Source: JAWLBY01 sp041687455 (GTDB taxonomy: Bacteria > Pseudomonadota > Gammaproteobacteria > Xanthomonadales > Xanthomonadaceae). Taken from it: a stretch of DNA of 64,000 nucleotides. The stretch covers positions 62,001 through 126,000 of the forward strand of contig JAWLBY010000001.1 of assembly GCA_041687455.1 (NCBI GenBank), read 5' to 3'. Every line of letters starts with the position of its first letter. Within the stretch, counting starts at the first letter, position 1. The position numbers and the translations under genes were made by a program. Positions 18,398-26,328 of the stretch are shown in pieces. A model generated the notes under the pieces. The model worked only from the letters and a program-made list of their open reading frames with translations. It did not search any database and was not told the origin of the DNA.

Positions 18398-18865
18398 ATG
18401 TCGTTCCGCATCATCGGCCTCGATCCGAAACCGTTCACGCATCTGTTCGGCCTTGCCGATGCGGAACTCGCATCGCTCGGCGTCACGCGCCGCCGCGTCG
18501 ACAGCGCCAATGGCTACCCGGACCGGATCGAAGTCCGCGACATGCAGCCGGGCGAAACCGCCCTGCTGCTCAACTACATGCACCAGCCGGCCGATACCGC
18601 ATACCGGTCGAGTCACGCAATCTTCGTCCGCGAGGGCGCGGCGGAACGATACGACGCTGTCGACGAGGTGCCCGAGGTCCTGCGTATCCGCCTGCTGTCG
18701 CTGCGCGCGTTCGACGCCGCGCATGCGATGGTCGACGCCGAGGTCGTGGCCGGCGATGCGATGCACGATGTCGTCGCACGCCTGCTGGATGATCCGCGGA
18801 CTTCCTACATCCACGCCCACTACGCGAAGCGCGGCTGCTACGCGGCGCGGATCGAGCGAGCCTGA
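18398..18865 (+). CDS. DUF1203-family protein
   Basis: A 155-residue soluble protein with no signal or membrane segment. It contains FRIIGLDPKPF, GYPDRIEVRD, GETALLLNYMH and RSSHAIFVREGA, the conserved order of the DUF1203 family, and ends with YIHAHYAKRGCYAARIER. The family function is not known to me. ATG 18398 follows a GGAG box; a GTG four codons upstream is possible. It lies 118 bp after ada on the same strand and could be read through from it, but a link to alkylation repair is not shown. Confidence 0.8.
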   Translation: MSFRIIGLDPKPFTHLFGLADAELASLGVTRRRVDSANGYPDRIEVRDMQPGETALLLNYMHQPADTAYRSSHAIFVREGAAERYDAVDEVPEVLRIRLLSLRAFDAAHAMVDAEVVAGDAMHDVVARLLDDPRTSYIHAHYAKRGCYAARIERA

Positions 18866-19095
18866 GCGATGCGCCCCCGTCGGCGGCGTTCGCCGCATCA
18901 CCGCCCGAGATCGACCGGCTGATCGCGAACGCAGCACGGCTGGCAGGATCGGGCGCTGCCGGCGAAGCGGCGTCCACCGGCGACGGCATCGGTCCGGCCA
19001 GGTGATGCAACAGCCCGACCGGCGTCGCCGATCGTGCCCCGATCGCCTCGGGCCGGCCGGACGATCGCCAGCCGGCGCCCAGTTCCGGCACCCAG

Positions 19096-19404
19096 TTACT
19101 GCGTGCCGCTTTCCGGGTCCATGCTGCCGCCCTCGTCGCCCATCGTGCCGATGATCCAGTCCCACCACTTGCCGCGATCCTCACTCGGCTCGGTCGTGTC
19201 GGTGGCGTCGCTGGTCTCGTCGGCCCGGGCGGCGTCGACGTAGCCGGCCGACAGCAACAACAAGGCCACGACGGCCAGGCGCCGGAAGCCGTCCGAGCTG
19301 CGCGTACGTGCCGCATTCGGCGGCGACGACCACCACGACCCGCCCGACGCAGCACTACCACCCTCGGCGACAGCGGAATTCGACAACTCGTTCGACTTGT
19401 TCAT
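19096..19404 (-). CDS. Small exported or membrane-anchored protein next to the CHAT gene
   Basis: A 102-residue protein I do not recognise. A polar, Ser/Ala/Gly-rich leader of about 40 residues precedes one hydrophobic segment (RRLAVVALLLLSAGYVDAARA), after which comes a Thr/Asp/Glu-rich stretch and a Trp-rich C-terminus (KWWDWIIGTMGDEGG). The hydrophobic part could be a signal peptide with an unusually long N-region or a single anchor. It lies 118 bp downstream of the CHAT-protease-like gene on the same strand, so it may share its transcript and could be a partner or substrate; that is speculation. Confidence 0.65.
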   Translation of the reverse strand: MNKSNELSNSAVAEGGSAASGGSWWSSPPNAARTRSSDGFRRLAVVALLLLSAGYVDAARADETSDATDTTEPSEDRGKWWDWIIGTMGDEGGSMDPESGTQ

Positions 19405-19522
19405 GGCATCTCTCCGTTCGATCGCCCCGGCAACTGCCCGGCGTCGATGTAAGAAGTGTCGCCAGCGGGCGGTTCTTCGCAGCGTCGAGACCGCTTGGCG
19501 ACGAACGGTAGTCGCCGGACGG

Positions 19523-22500
19523 TCAGCGATCGGTCGCCAGCAGCGGCCCGGCCTGCAGCAGCGTCCACCCGGCCCAGTGGGTCGGGTGACGCAGGGCCGG
19601 AGTTGCACGCAGCCGCTCGATGGCGCGCTGCAGCGCGGCCGGCGCCGGCTCGGCATCGGCCAGTGCCGCGTGGAATGCCTCGGAAAATACCCGCGCCGCG
19701 CGGTCGGACACCGGCCACAGCGCCGACACGACGGCCTGGCTGCCGGCATCGACGGTGGCGCCGGCGACGCCGCCCATGCCGAACGACGTCGCCGACAGCG
19801 AATACCCGGTTTCGCAGGCACTGATCACGACCAGACTGGCCCGCTGATCGATCTGGCGCAGCCGCAGCGCCGACACGAACCGCAATGCCGCGCGGCCGGG
19901 ATCGTGCAGCCACAGCCCGGACTCCTCGACCAGCCCCCGGTCGGCACGTGCGTGCGCGGCGATATGGACGATGCCGTCCGGCGCCGACAATCCGGTCTGG
20001 ATGCCATCGAGATCGGCCGGCAGCCGCGTGACCGGCAGCCGGTCACGCCACTTCGCGGCGATCGCGGCCGGCTCGTCCGCCGCCTCCGGCAGCACCGCCA
20101 GCGGCTGCCCCGGCGCCGGTTCGGCGCTGATCACCCGCACCTGCCGCAGCGGCCGCTGCGGCTGCGGCTGCAACTGCTGCAGCAGCACGATCCCGGTCGC
20201 CGCGCCCAGCGGACCGGCGCCGTCGCGACGCGGCAGTGCCGCCCACGGCAGCGCGGCAAGTTCGGCGTCGGCAACCACATACAGCCGGGTCGGCGTCGTA
20301 TCGAGCAGGCGATCCCACTGCAGGGCATCGGCAAGCGCGGCGCTGGCGGTTTCGATTCCGGCGAGCGCACCGTGACCGTCCGCCAGTGCGGCGTGCAGCT
20401 CGCCGATCGCGCTGCGCAGCGCCTGCGGATCGAGCCCGGCATGCCAGCGCCACTGCCGGTCGGTCCCGATCATCACCCCCGCGCTGCGGTCGCCGAGGCC
20501 GAAGTACAGCAACGCTTCGCCGGGCTCGAGGGCCGGCAGCAGCGGTGGCTCGGGGCGCTCGCGCAACCCGTCGTCGCTGTCGTGCGGCGCGGACTGCAGC
20601 GCCAGCATCAGCTCGTTGCGCCGTGCCGGCTCGGCCGGCTCGCCGCTCAGCAGCTCCTCGGTCAGCAGTCGCTCGACGGCGCCGAGCCGATCGTCGTCGA
20701 ACGCGGCAGCAGTCCGCCCGCTACCGCTGCGACGCATCCAGTCGACGAGTGCCAGCGCGGCCGATGCCTGCTCGACCGACAGCGGCGCCGATGGCGATTG
20801 CAGCAACGATGCCAGCGCCAGCGGCTTGATCCGACGCAACAGGGCGTGGCGCAAGCCGGGGCTGTGCAGTCGCGCCAGCACGTCGTTCGCGCCCTGCATC
20901 TGCTCGAGCGCAAGCGCCATCGCGCCTTCGCGATCGCCGCGGGCGATCCGCTGCTCGACCAGCGCATGGGCGATGTCGAGCTGCAACAGCAGCAATCCCG
21001 ATGCCTGCGCCCGCTGCAGCAACGGGCGCAGGCGCTGTTCGATCGCCGCCGACCGATCCGGTGGTTCGATCCGCACGCGCAGCAGCTCGCGCTCGGCAAA
21101 GTACAGCCACGACGCGCCGGTCTCGCTGCCGTGCAGGCGGAGCAACAGGTCGCGCGATGCCGCAGCGTCGCCGACCAGCCATCGCAGACGGGCCAGGTGC
21201 AGCGCCGCCAGCAGCGCCTCGTTGCGCGAGCCGTGCGAGGACAGTGCGGCGGCCGCCGGCTGCAGCAGTTCGACCGCCCGGCGGTACTCACCCTGCGCTT
21301 CCAGCACGCGCGCCATCGTCACCTGCACCGCCGCTGCGCGAGCATCGACGCCGCGTGCCCGGTAGATCCCCAGCGCTGCATCGAAATAATCGAGCGCCCG
21401 GACCGGCTCGCCGGCAACCGCATAGGTCTGGCCGAGCAGTCGCAGCAGATGGGCGCGGTCGAGCGGATGCGCGTCGTGGTCGAGTCGCGCGAGCCCGTCG
21501 CGCAGCAATTCGAGTGCGTCGCTGTAGCGGCCGGCCAGGCGCGCGGCCTGCGCACGCTGTCCGGCCAGCATCGCGGCCATCCGCGGCTCGAGTTCCGGCG
21601 CGGCGGCTGCGGCCCGGTCGAGCTCGGCGCGCGCGTCGCGGTAGCGACCCAGCATCTGCAGTGCGGTCGCGCGATTGCCCAGGGCCCTCGCCTGTTCCCT
21701 CGCTTCGCCGAGCGCCGAAAAACGCGCGGCGACGCCAGCGAGGCACTCGGCGGCCTGCGCAGTGTCGCCGCGCAGGCGCTGCCAGATGCAGCCGTCGTGC
21801 GCGGCGATCGCGGCCGCAAACGGCAGCCCGGCGTCCGCCGCGGAACTCGCCGCCGCCTGCAGCTCGGCACCGCTGTCCGGGTCGCCGAGGTTCATCGCTG
21901 CCTGCGCGGCGCCCAGCCGCGCCCACGCCGCTCCGATCGGATCGCCGACCGTCGCCGACCGCAGTTCGGCTGACCGGTACAACGCACGCGCTTCCTGCAG
22001 ATAGCCACCGGAGCGTGCCAGCCAGGCGAGCTGCATCGCCAGCCACCCCTGCAGCCGGACATCGTCGGACGGCGCGAAAGCCCGAACAGTCGCGGCGATC
22101 GCCAGCGCGGCGAGCGCGGCCTGTGGTTCGCCACGCCCGATCGCCGCCCGCTGCTGCTCGGCGAAGCGATCGATCAGTCCGTCCAGCGTGGCTCCCGAGC
22201 AGCGCCGCCGTGCCTGCACTGCCGGCTCGCCCGAACCGGACAACGACCGGTAGCGGATCCGCGCGACGCCCGCGGCGTCGGCCCGCACCGTGACCGGCTC
22301 GGCCGCATGCCGCCCCGGCGCACTGTCGACCGGATGCCCGTCATCGAGCTGCAACTCGATGTCGACGCCCAGCTCCTCGATCCACAGTGACGCCCGTTCG
22401 CCGGCGCCGAGCCGCACCTGCAGCACGCCATCGCCGACCTCGACCGGCAAGGCCTCGCCGGCGCAGCCGGGAGCGGCCGCCGCCGCGCACAGCGGCAGTC

Positions 22501-22585
22501 CTGTCGTCAGCCAGAGCAGCAGCGTTCGTAGCACGTCGGTTTGGCAGGCTCGCACGAGACCGTGATGGTACGCACTCCGACGCAT
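19523..22585 (-). CDS. Exported TPR-CHAT caspase-like protein
   Basis: About 1,020 residues. The N-terminus holds a hydrophobic signal region (VLRTLLLWLTTGLPLCAAAAA), then a beta domain with ELGVDIELQLDDG, then a long run of TPR-like helical pairs rich in Ala, Arg and Leu. The last 240 residues are a CHAT domain: GIVHIAAHARAD with the candidate catalytic His878 and VVISACETGYS with Cys924. Both residues of the caspase-like dyad are present, so peptidase activity is plausible. I used ATG 22585; GTG 22534 would put the signal peptide nearer the start. CHAT proteins cut specific partners in several bacterial signalling and immune systems. Export makes an envelope role more likely here. Confidence 0.85.
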   Translation of the reverse strand: MRRSAYHHGLVRACQTDVLRTLLLWLTTGLPLCAAAAAPGCAGEALPVEVGDGVLQVRLGAGERASLWIEELGVDIELQLDDGHPVDSAPGRHAAEPVTVRADAAGVARIRYRSLSGSGEPAVQARRRCSGATLDGLIDRFAEQQRAAIGRGEPQAALAALAIAATVRAFAPSDDVRLQGWLAMQLAWLARSGGYLQEARALYRSAELRSATVGDPIGAAWARLGAAQAAMNLGDPDSGAELQAAASSAADAGLPFAAAIAAHDGCIWQRLRGDTAQAAECLAGVAARFSALGEAREQARALGNRATALQMLGRYRDARAELDRAAAAAPELEPRMAAMLAGQRAQAARLAGRYSDALELLRDGLARLDHDAHPLDRAHLLRLLGQTYAVAGEPVRALDYFDAALGIYRARGVDARAAAVQVTMARVLEAQGEYRRAVELLQPAAAALSSHGSRNEALLAALHLARLRWLVGDAAASRDLLLRLHGSETGASWLYFAERELLRVRIEPPDRSAAIEQRLRPLLQRAQASGLLLLQLDIAHALVEQRIARGDREGAMALALEQMQGANDVLARLHSPGLRHALLRRIKPLALASLLQSPSAPLSVEQASAALALVDWMRRSGSGRTAAAFDDDRLGAVERLLTEELLSGEPAEPARRNELMLALQSAPHDSDDGLRERPEPPLLPALEPGEALLYFGLGDRSAGVMIGTDRQWRWHAGLDPQALRSAIGELHAALADGHGALAGIETASAALADALQWDRLLDTTPTRLYVVADAELAALPWAALPRRDGAGPLGAATGIVLLQQLQPQPQRPLRQVRVISAEPAPGQPLAVLPEAADEPAAIAAKWRDRLPVTRLPADLDGIQTGLSAPDGIVHIAAHARADRGLVEESGLWLHDPGRAALRFVSALRLRQIDQRASLVVISACETGYSLSATSFGMGGVAGATVDAGSQAVVSALWPVSDRAARVFSEAFHAALADAEPAPAALQRAIERLRATPALRHPTHWAGWTLLQAGPLLATDR

Positions 22586-22743
22586 CGCATCGGCGCACCT
22601 GCCCGTCACAGCATCGTTGACCGCGCGGACCGTCACACCGAGCGAGCCGGCCCGCAACGGGTGGCATCGAACGTCGACGCACCGGCGAGCGCGGATGCAC
22701 GCCACGACGGGCGCGGGGCAGGTTCGGCGACGTCGGCAGCGGA

Positions 22744-23676
22744 TCAGTGCAGCGGCGGCGTGCAGCCGTAGAAACCGCCGTAGGCCACGTCGAGGCCGGC
22801 ATCGAGGCGCAGCCGGGCAACGGCATCGCGCAAACCTGAGTCATCGTCGTCGCCATGGACATCTCCGTACGCGGCTACGACCACTTCGATGCCGTCCGCG
22901 ACGAGGCTGAGGCCGGTGGCCGGGACCGGGCCTGCACGGTGCATCTGCAGTTCGACCAGACGACCGTGCAGCTTGATGACACCGCGTGCGTGGCCGGCGG
23001 AGTCCGCGGTCGTCGCCGCGACGACCGGCCCGGACGTACGCGAATAGCTGAACTCGCAGCGAGCGTCGACGCCGAACAGCTTGTCGATCTCCGCCTCGTC
23101 GAGCTCGCCGAGATCGGTCTGTTCGATCGCGGCCTGCTGCACGGCGTCCCGCGCAGGAACGACGGCCGGCGCCGTCGACGGCTGCCGCGGTGGCGACGCA
23201 GTGGCGACATCGCCCGACAGTGCCTTGATCAGGTACTTCATCTCGGCGATCTCGCGCCGCTGCGCCTCGATGATCTCGTCGGCGAGCCGACGCACCCTCG
23301 GGTCGGTAATCTGCGCGCGTTCACTGGTCAGGATCGCAATCGAGTGATGCGGGACCATGGCTCGCATGTAGTCGACCTGGCCGACGGTTGCCTGGCTGCG
23401 CACCAGCCACAGCGCGAGCGCAAACACCAGCACGCTCCCGACGAAAATCGCTGCGTTCGCAGCCCGGCTCGGATACATCGAACGCATGAATCCGAGCATG
23501 ATGACTGCCATCGCCGCGCCCATCATCAGCGCCATCCAGGTCCGCGTCTCGCTCCAGTAGAGATGGTCGAGCGCGTAGGTATGCACGTACATCAAGACGA
23601 ACATCACGACGGTCGAGGTCGCGATCATCGCAGCGAACCTCCAATAGGACATCCGCATGTCTGGGTGCTGCTGCAT
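22744..23676 (-). CDS. Membrane-anchored DUF305 protein with extra C-terminal domain
   Basis: A 310-residue protein. Three membrane helices lie at about 12-32, 46-64 and 75-92. The DUF305 core follows, with VDYMRAMVPHHSIAIL (His110-His111) and a later Glu-rich helix (IIEAQRREIAEMKYL); DUF305 proteins are helical, ferritin-like and often linked to metals such as copper. Residues about 150-310 are an extra domain I do not recognise, starting with a TDLGELDEAEIDKLFG helix. The cytochrome c gene ends 2 bp upstream, so the two are one operon. Metal handling or detoxification is a reasonable guess, not proven. Confidence 0.75.
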   Translation of the reverse strand: MQQHPDMRMSYWRFAAMIATSTVVMFVLMYVHTYALDHLYWSETRTWMALMMGAAMAVIMLGFMRSMYPSRAANAAIFVGSVLVFALALWLVRSQATVGQVDYMRAMVPHHSIAILTSERAQITDPRVRRLADEIIEAQRREIAEMKYLIKALSGDVATASPPRQPSTAPAVVPARDAVQQAAIEQTDLGELDEAEIDKLFGVDARCEFSYSRTSGPVVAATTADSAGHARGVIKLHGRLVELQMHRAGPVPATGLSLVADGIEVVVAAYGDVHGDDDDSGLRDAVARLRLDAGLDVAYGGFYGCTPPLH

Positions 23677-23678
23677 CG

Positions 23679-24317
23679 CTAGTGCTCGTGTCCGTCCCCG
23701 GAGCGTTCGTGCTGCTGGGAATCCGCTGGAACCTGTCGCTGATGCACACCACCAGCGTCGTTTGCATGGTCGTCATCGTGATGATGATCGTCGGCGTTAC
23801 CGAGCGCGGCGTACTCGGCCGGCGTCATTGCCGGCAGGTGGGTGACGAAGATCGCGATATCGCGGAGCGCAGCGTCGTTGTGGCCGTCGTCGAACGACGG
23901 CATGCCGGTGTACTTCAGTCCATGTCGGATGATCCATTCGATTTCGCCGGCATTCCATTCGCGGGCGGCCCGCGCCAGGTCCGGCGGGCGCGGCAGCATG
24001 CCCCGACTCCACGCGGCCGGCGCCGCACCGGGTCCGCCGTGGCAGTGCTCGCACATCGACTTGAATGCGCTGCCAGCGTCTGCGAGATCGGCGGCCTGCT
24101 CGCCGGACGCTCCGGCGGGAATCTCGGCACGCGCCTGCACCGACGCGCGCTTGGCCGTGCCGAGGAACCAGCGGACGCCCGCGGTATGACCGCGACTGGC
24201 CGCGATGTCGTAGCTGCCGCTGTAGGCGATGGCGAGCAGGGCGAGCAGCATGCCCAGGATGCCGAGCAGGACCCCGACAAGGAGCGTGGTTGTTCCTGGC
24301 CGCACTCGGCACCTCAT
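23679..24317 (-). CDS. Membrane-anchored class I cytochrome c with His/Asp-rich tail
   Basis: A 212-residue protein. An N-terminal hydrophobic segment (residues 11-33) acts as anchor or signal. The heme site is CEHCH (Cys89, Cys92, His93), and the sixth ligand is likely Met139 in KYTGMPSFDDGHND. The domain also has RPPDLARAAREW and EWIIRHGLK, typical of small class I cytochromes. The C-terminus is full of His and Asp (DDHHHDDDHAND and more), a likely metal-binding tail. ATG 24317 is preceded by an in-frame GTG at 24320. It is first in a two-gene unit with the DUF305 protein. Confidence 0.85.
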   Translation of the reverse strand: MRCRVRPGTTTLLVGVLLGILGMLLALLAIAYSGSYDIAASRGHTAGVRWFLGTAKRASVQARAEIPAGASGEQAADLADAGSAFKSMCEHCHGGPGAAPAAWSRGMLPRPPDLARAAREWNAGEIEWIIRHGLKYTGMPSFDDGHNDAALRDIAIFVTHLPAMTPAEYAALGNADDHHHDDDHANDAGGVHQRQVPADSQQHERSGDGHEH

Positions 24318-24411
24318 CACCCGACTGGCGAGCTGAGGCTAGCGCAGCAAATGTTAACTACGGCCGGGCATCACAGGCGCGGCAGCTCGCTGCCGGCCAC
24401 CGGCATCGCGG

Positions 24412-24476
24412 TGGGCGGTGTCGTTCGAACCAACGGCCAACGGGTTGAATCTGCCCTGCGAGACCGGCTGGCTACT
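24412..24476 (-). pseudogene. Decayed tRNA-Lys copy downstream of the intact gene
   Basis: TGGGCGGTG (24412-24420), TTCGAACCAACGGCCAACGG and GACCGGCTGGCTA match the intact tRNA-Lys gene at 24505-24580 in order and orientation. The anticodon arm is altered (no TTT anticodon), there is a two-base gap in the T arm, and the acceptor stem is broken at the 5' side. It is a partial, non-functional duplicate or the remnant of an attachment-site duplication. Confidence 0.6.
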
Positions 24477-24504
24477 GTCGCAGTGGTGGACTTGATCTGT
24501 CGAG

Positions 24505-24580
24505 TGGTGGGCCGTGTTGGATTCGAACCAACGACCAACGGATTAAAAGTCCGCTGCTCTACCGGCTGAGCTAACGGCCC
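24505..24580 (-). tRNA. tRNA-Lys (anticodon TTT)
   Basis: On the minus strand the 76-nt sequence begins GGGCCGTTAGCTCAG and ends CGGCCCACCA, with the CCA encoded. The acceptor stem GGGCCGT pairs with ACGGCCC. The anticodon loop is CTTTTAA, giving TTT for lysine, and the T arm has GGTTCGAATCC. It lies downstream of the queC end, at the distal side of the Tol-Pal block. Confidence 0.97.
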
Positions 24581-24616
24581 GACAGACGCGCCGCGGGTGT
24601 TTCACGCGGGGCCGGC

Positions 24617-24645
24617 AGTGTAGACGCCATGGCAGGCGGGGACAA
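24617..24645 (-). promoter_or_regulatory. Sigma-70 promoter of tRNA-Lys
   Basis: On the minus strand TTGTCC (24645-24640) and TACACT (24622-24617) are 17 bp apart. The -10 box lies 36 bp before the mature tRNA end at 24580, leaving a short precursor leader. Spacing and match are good. Confidence 0.65.
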
Positions 24646-24765
24646 GTTTCGCGACCGCGGCCGGCTGCCGCCGGAGGCGCAGCAGGCGCATCAGCGCGCG
24701 GCATCGTTCAGGTGGTTCGCAGGTCGGCAATGCACGACCGCGCAGCACCGCGCTCGCCGGCCCCG

Positions 24766-25443
24766 TCAGTCGACGTAGCGGGTCGGGTCGGCGACGCCAG
24801 CGGCGGCGAAGCCCTCGGCCCGCAGATGGCAGGCGTCGCAGTGCCGGCAGGCGCGACCGTCGGCGTCTGCGCGATAACACGACACGGTGGCGGCGAAATC
24901 GACGCCGAGACGCAGGCCTTCGCGGACGATCTCCGCCTTGCTGAGCTCGATCAATGGAGCGTGCACGCGCAGGCGATGCCCTTCGACACCGGCCTTGGTC
25001 GCAACATTGGCGAGCCGTTCGAATGCGTCGATGAAGGCCGGGCGGCAGTCCGGATAACCGGAATAGTCGACCGCGTTGACACCGCAGAACAGGTCGTCGG
25101 CACCGAGCACCTCGGCCCAGCCGAGGGCGATCGAAAGCATGATCGTGTTGCGTGCCGGCACGTAGGTGACCGGAATGCCCTCGCCGCCCTGCTCGGGCAC
25201 GTCGATGTCATCGGTCAGCGCCGAGCCGCCGATGCTGCGCAGGTCGACCGAGACGGTCTTGTGGATGCCTGCGCCGAGCTGCGCCGCGACCTGCTCGGCC
25301 GCGCGCAGTTCGGACGTGTGACGCTGGCCGTAGGCGACCGACAGCGCGTGACAGGCGTAACCGCGGCTGCGCGCGATCGCCAGCGTCACGGCCGAGTCCA
25401 TGCCACCCGATACCAGCACGACGGCCTTGCGGCAGTTGCTCAT
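24766..25443 (-). CDS. queC: 7-cyano-7-deazaguanine (preQ0) synthase QueC
   Basis: QueC uses ATP and ammonia to turn 7-carboxy-7-deazaguanine into preQ0, the precursor of queuosine in tRNA. The 225-residue product has the PP-loop motif VVLVSGGMDSAVTL near the N-terminus, VPARNTIMLSIALGWAEVLGAD, and the zinc cluster CYRADADGRACRHCDACHLR near the C-terminus. Length is typical. Its ATG overlaps the queE stop by 4 bp, so the two steps are translationally coupled. Confidence 0.95.
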   Translation of the reverse strand: MSNCRKAVVLVSGGMDSAVTLAIARSRGYACHALSVAYGQRHTSELRAAEQVAAQLGAGIHKTVSVDLRSIGGSALTDDIDVPEQGGEGIPVTYVPARNTIMLSIALGWAEVLGADDLFCGVNAVDYSGYPDCRPAFIDAFERLANVATKAGVEGHRLRVHAPLIELSKAEIVREGLRLGVDFAATVSCYRADADGRACRHCDACHLRAEGFAAAGVADPTRYVD

Positions 25444-26138
25444 CGGCCCGGCTCCTCGCCCCACAGGATCTTGTGCAACTGCAACTGCAAGCGCACCGGC
25501 AGGCGTTCGGCGAGAATCCATTCGGCCAGCTCGCGCGGCTCGACCTGACCGTGGCCTGGCGAGAACAGCACGTCGCAGCGCGATGCGAGTCCGAGCTCGG
25601 CGACGACGTTCACCGCCCAGTCGAAGTCCTCGCGGCTGCAGATCACGAACTTGACCTGGTCGCGCGGCGTCAGCAGCTCGATGTTTTCCCAGCGGTTGCG
25701 CGCGACCTCGCCGGAGCCGGGCGTCTTGATGTCCATGACTCGCGACACGCGTGCGTCGACCGCCGCGATATCGAGCGCGCCGGAGGTTTCCAGCGAAACC
25801 TCGAAACCGGCGTCGCAAAGCGCGGCCAGCAGCTTCGGGCAACGCCGTTGCGCCAGCGGCTCGCCGCCCGTCACGCAGACGTGCCGCGCACCGAAGCTGC
25901 GCACCCGCTCGACGATCGCCTCGATGTCCCACCATTCGCCGCCGTGGAACGCATAGGCCGTGTCGCAATAGCCGCAACGCAACGGGCAGCCGGTCAGACG
26001 AACGAACACGGTCGGCCAGCCGACGTCGCGTGCCTCGCCCTGCAGCGAGAAGAAGATCTCGGTGATGCGCAGGCGATCGTGCTCGCTTGCGCTCGCGCGA
26101 TCGACGGGAATCGGGAATGGGGAATCGGGAATCGTCAC
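25440..26138 (-). CDS. queE: 7-carboxy-7-deazaguanine synthase QueE
   Basis: QueE is a radical SAM enzyme that contracts CPH4 to 7-carboxy-7-deazaguanine. The 232-residue product has ITEIFFSLQGEARDVGWPTVFVRLTGC, the SAM cluster CPLRCGYCDT (a CxxxCxxC type site), VCVTGGEPL and ETSGALD. The only start codon I find is GTG 26138; between it and the conserved ITEIFF there is no other ATG, GTG or TTG. The first eleven codons (MTIPDSPFPIP) come from a GGGAATC heptamer array, so the N-terminus appears to be made of extragenic repeat DNA. It overlaps queC by 4 bp. Confidence 0.92.
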   Translation of the reverse strand: MTIPDSPFPIPVDRASASEHDRLRITEIFFSLQGEARDVGWPTVFVRLTGCPLRCGYCDTAYAFHGGEWWDIEAIVERVRSFGARHVCVTGGEPLAQRRCPKLLAALCDAGFEVSLETSGALDIAAVDARVSRVMDIKTPGSGEVARNRWENIELLTPRDQVKFVICSREDFDWAVNVVAELGLASRCDVLFSPGHGQVEPRELAEWILAERLPVRLQLQLHKILWGEEPGR

Positions 26139-26320
26139 GGCAGGTCCGTCGGCAGGTCCGCGTCGATCACGCGGCAGCCGCTTCGGGGAATGGCGAGCAT
26201 CAGGACAGTGGGCGACTGCAGATCGGCTCGAAACGCTGCGCGCCTATGCGCCACGGCGGTGCGTCACCGGAGCCGAATGGGATCGGGAGTCGCCGTCACG
26301 AATCCCGAATCCCGAATCCC
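26106..26320. repeat. Heptamer-array extragenic element between cpoB and queE
   Basis: GGGAATC-type heptamers at 26106-26135 face GAATCCC heptamers at 26300-26320, with about 165 bp of unrelated DNA between. The left array overlaps the queE start; the right array begins 7 bp after the cpoB stop. The same unit recurs at 30561-30691, 33861-33929, 34598-34626 and 62015-62167. Confidence 0.75.
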
Positions 26321-26328
26321 GGCTCAAA

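Noticed and set aside
19397..21973. Plus-strand open frame of about 860 codons
   Set aside because: It is antisense to the TPR-CHAT gene and has an Arg/Gln-rich, low-complexity translation; the CHAT motifs on the other strand settle the coding strand.
24412..24476. Second functional tRNA-Lys
   Set aside because: The TTT anticodon and the 5' acceptor strand are missing, so it cannot fold as a tRNA.
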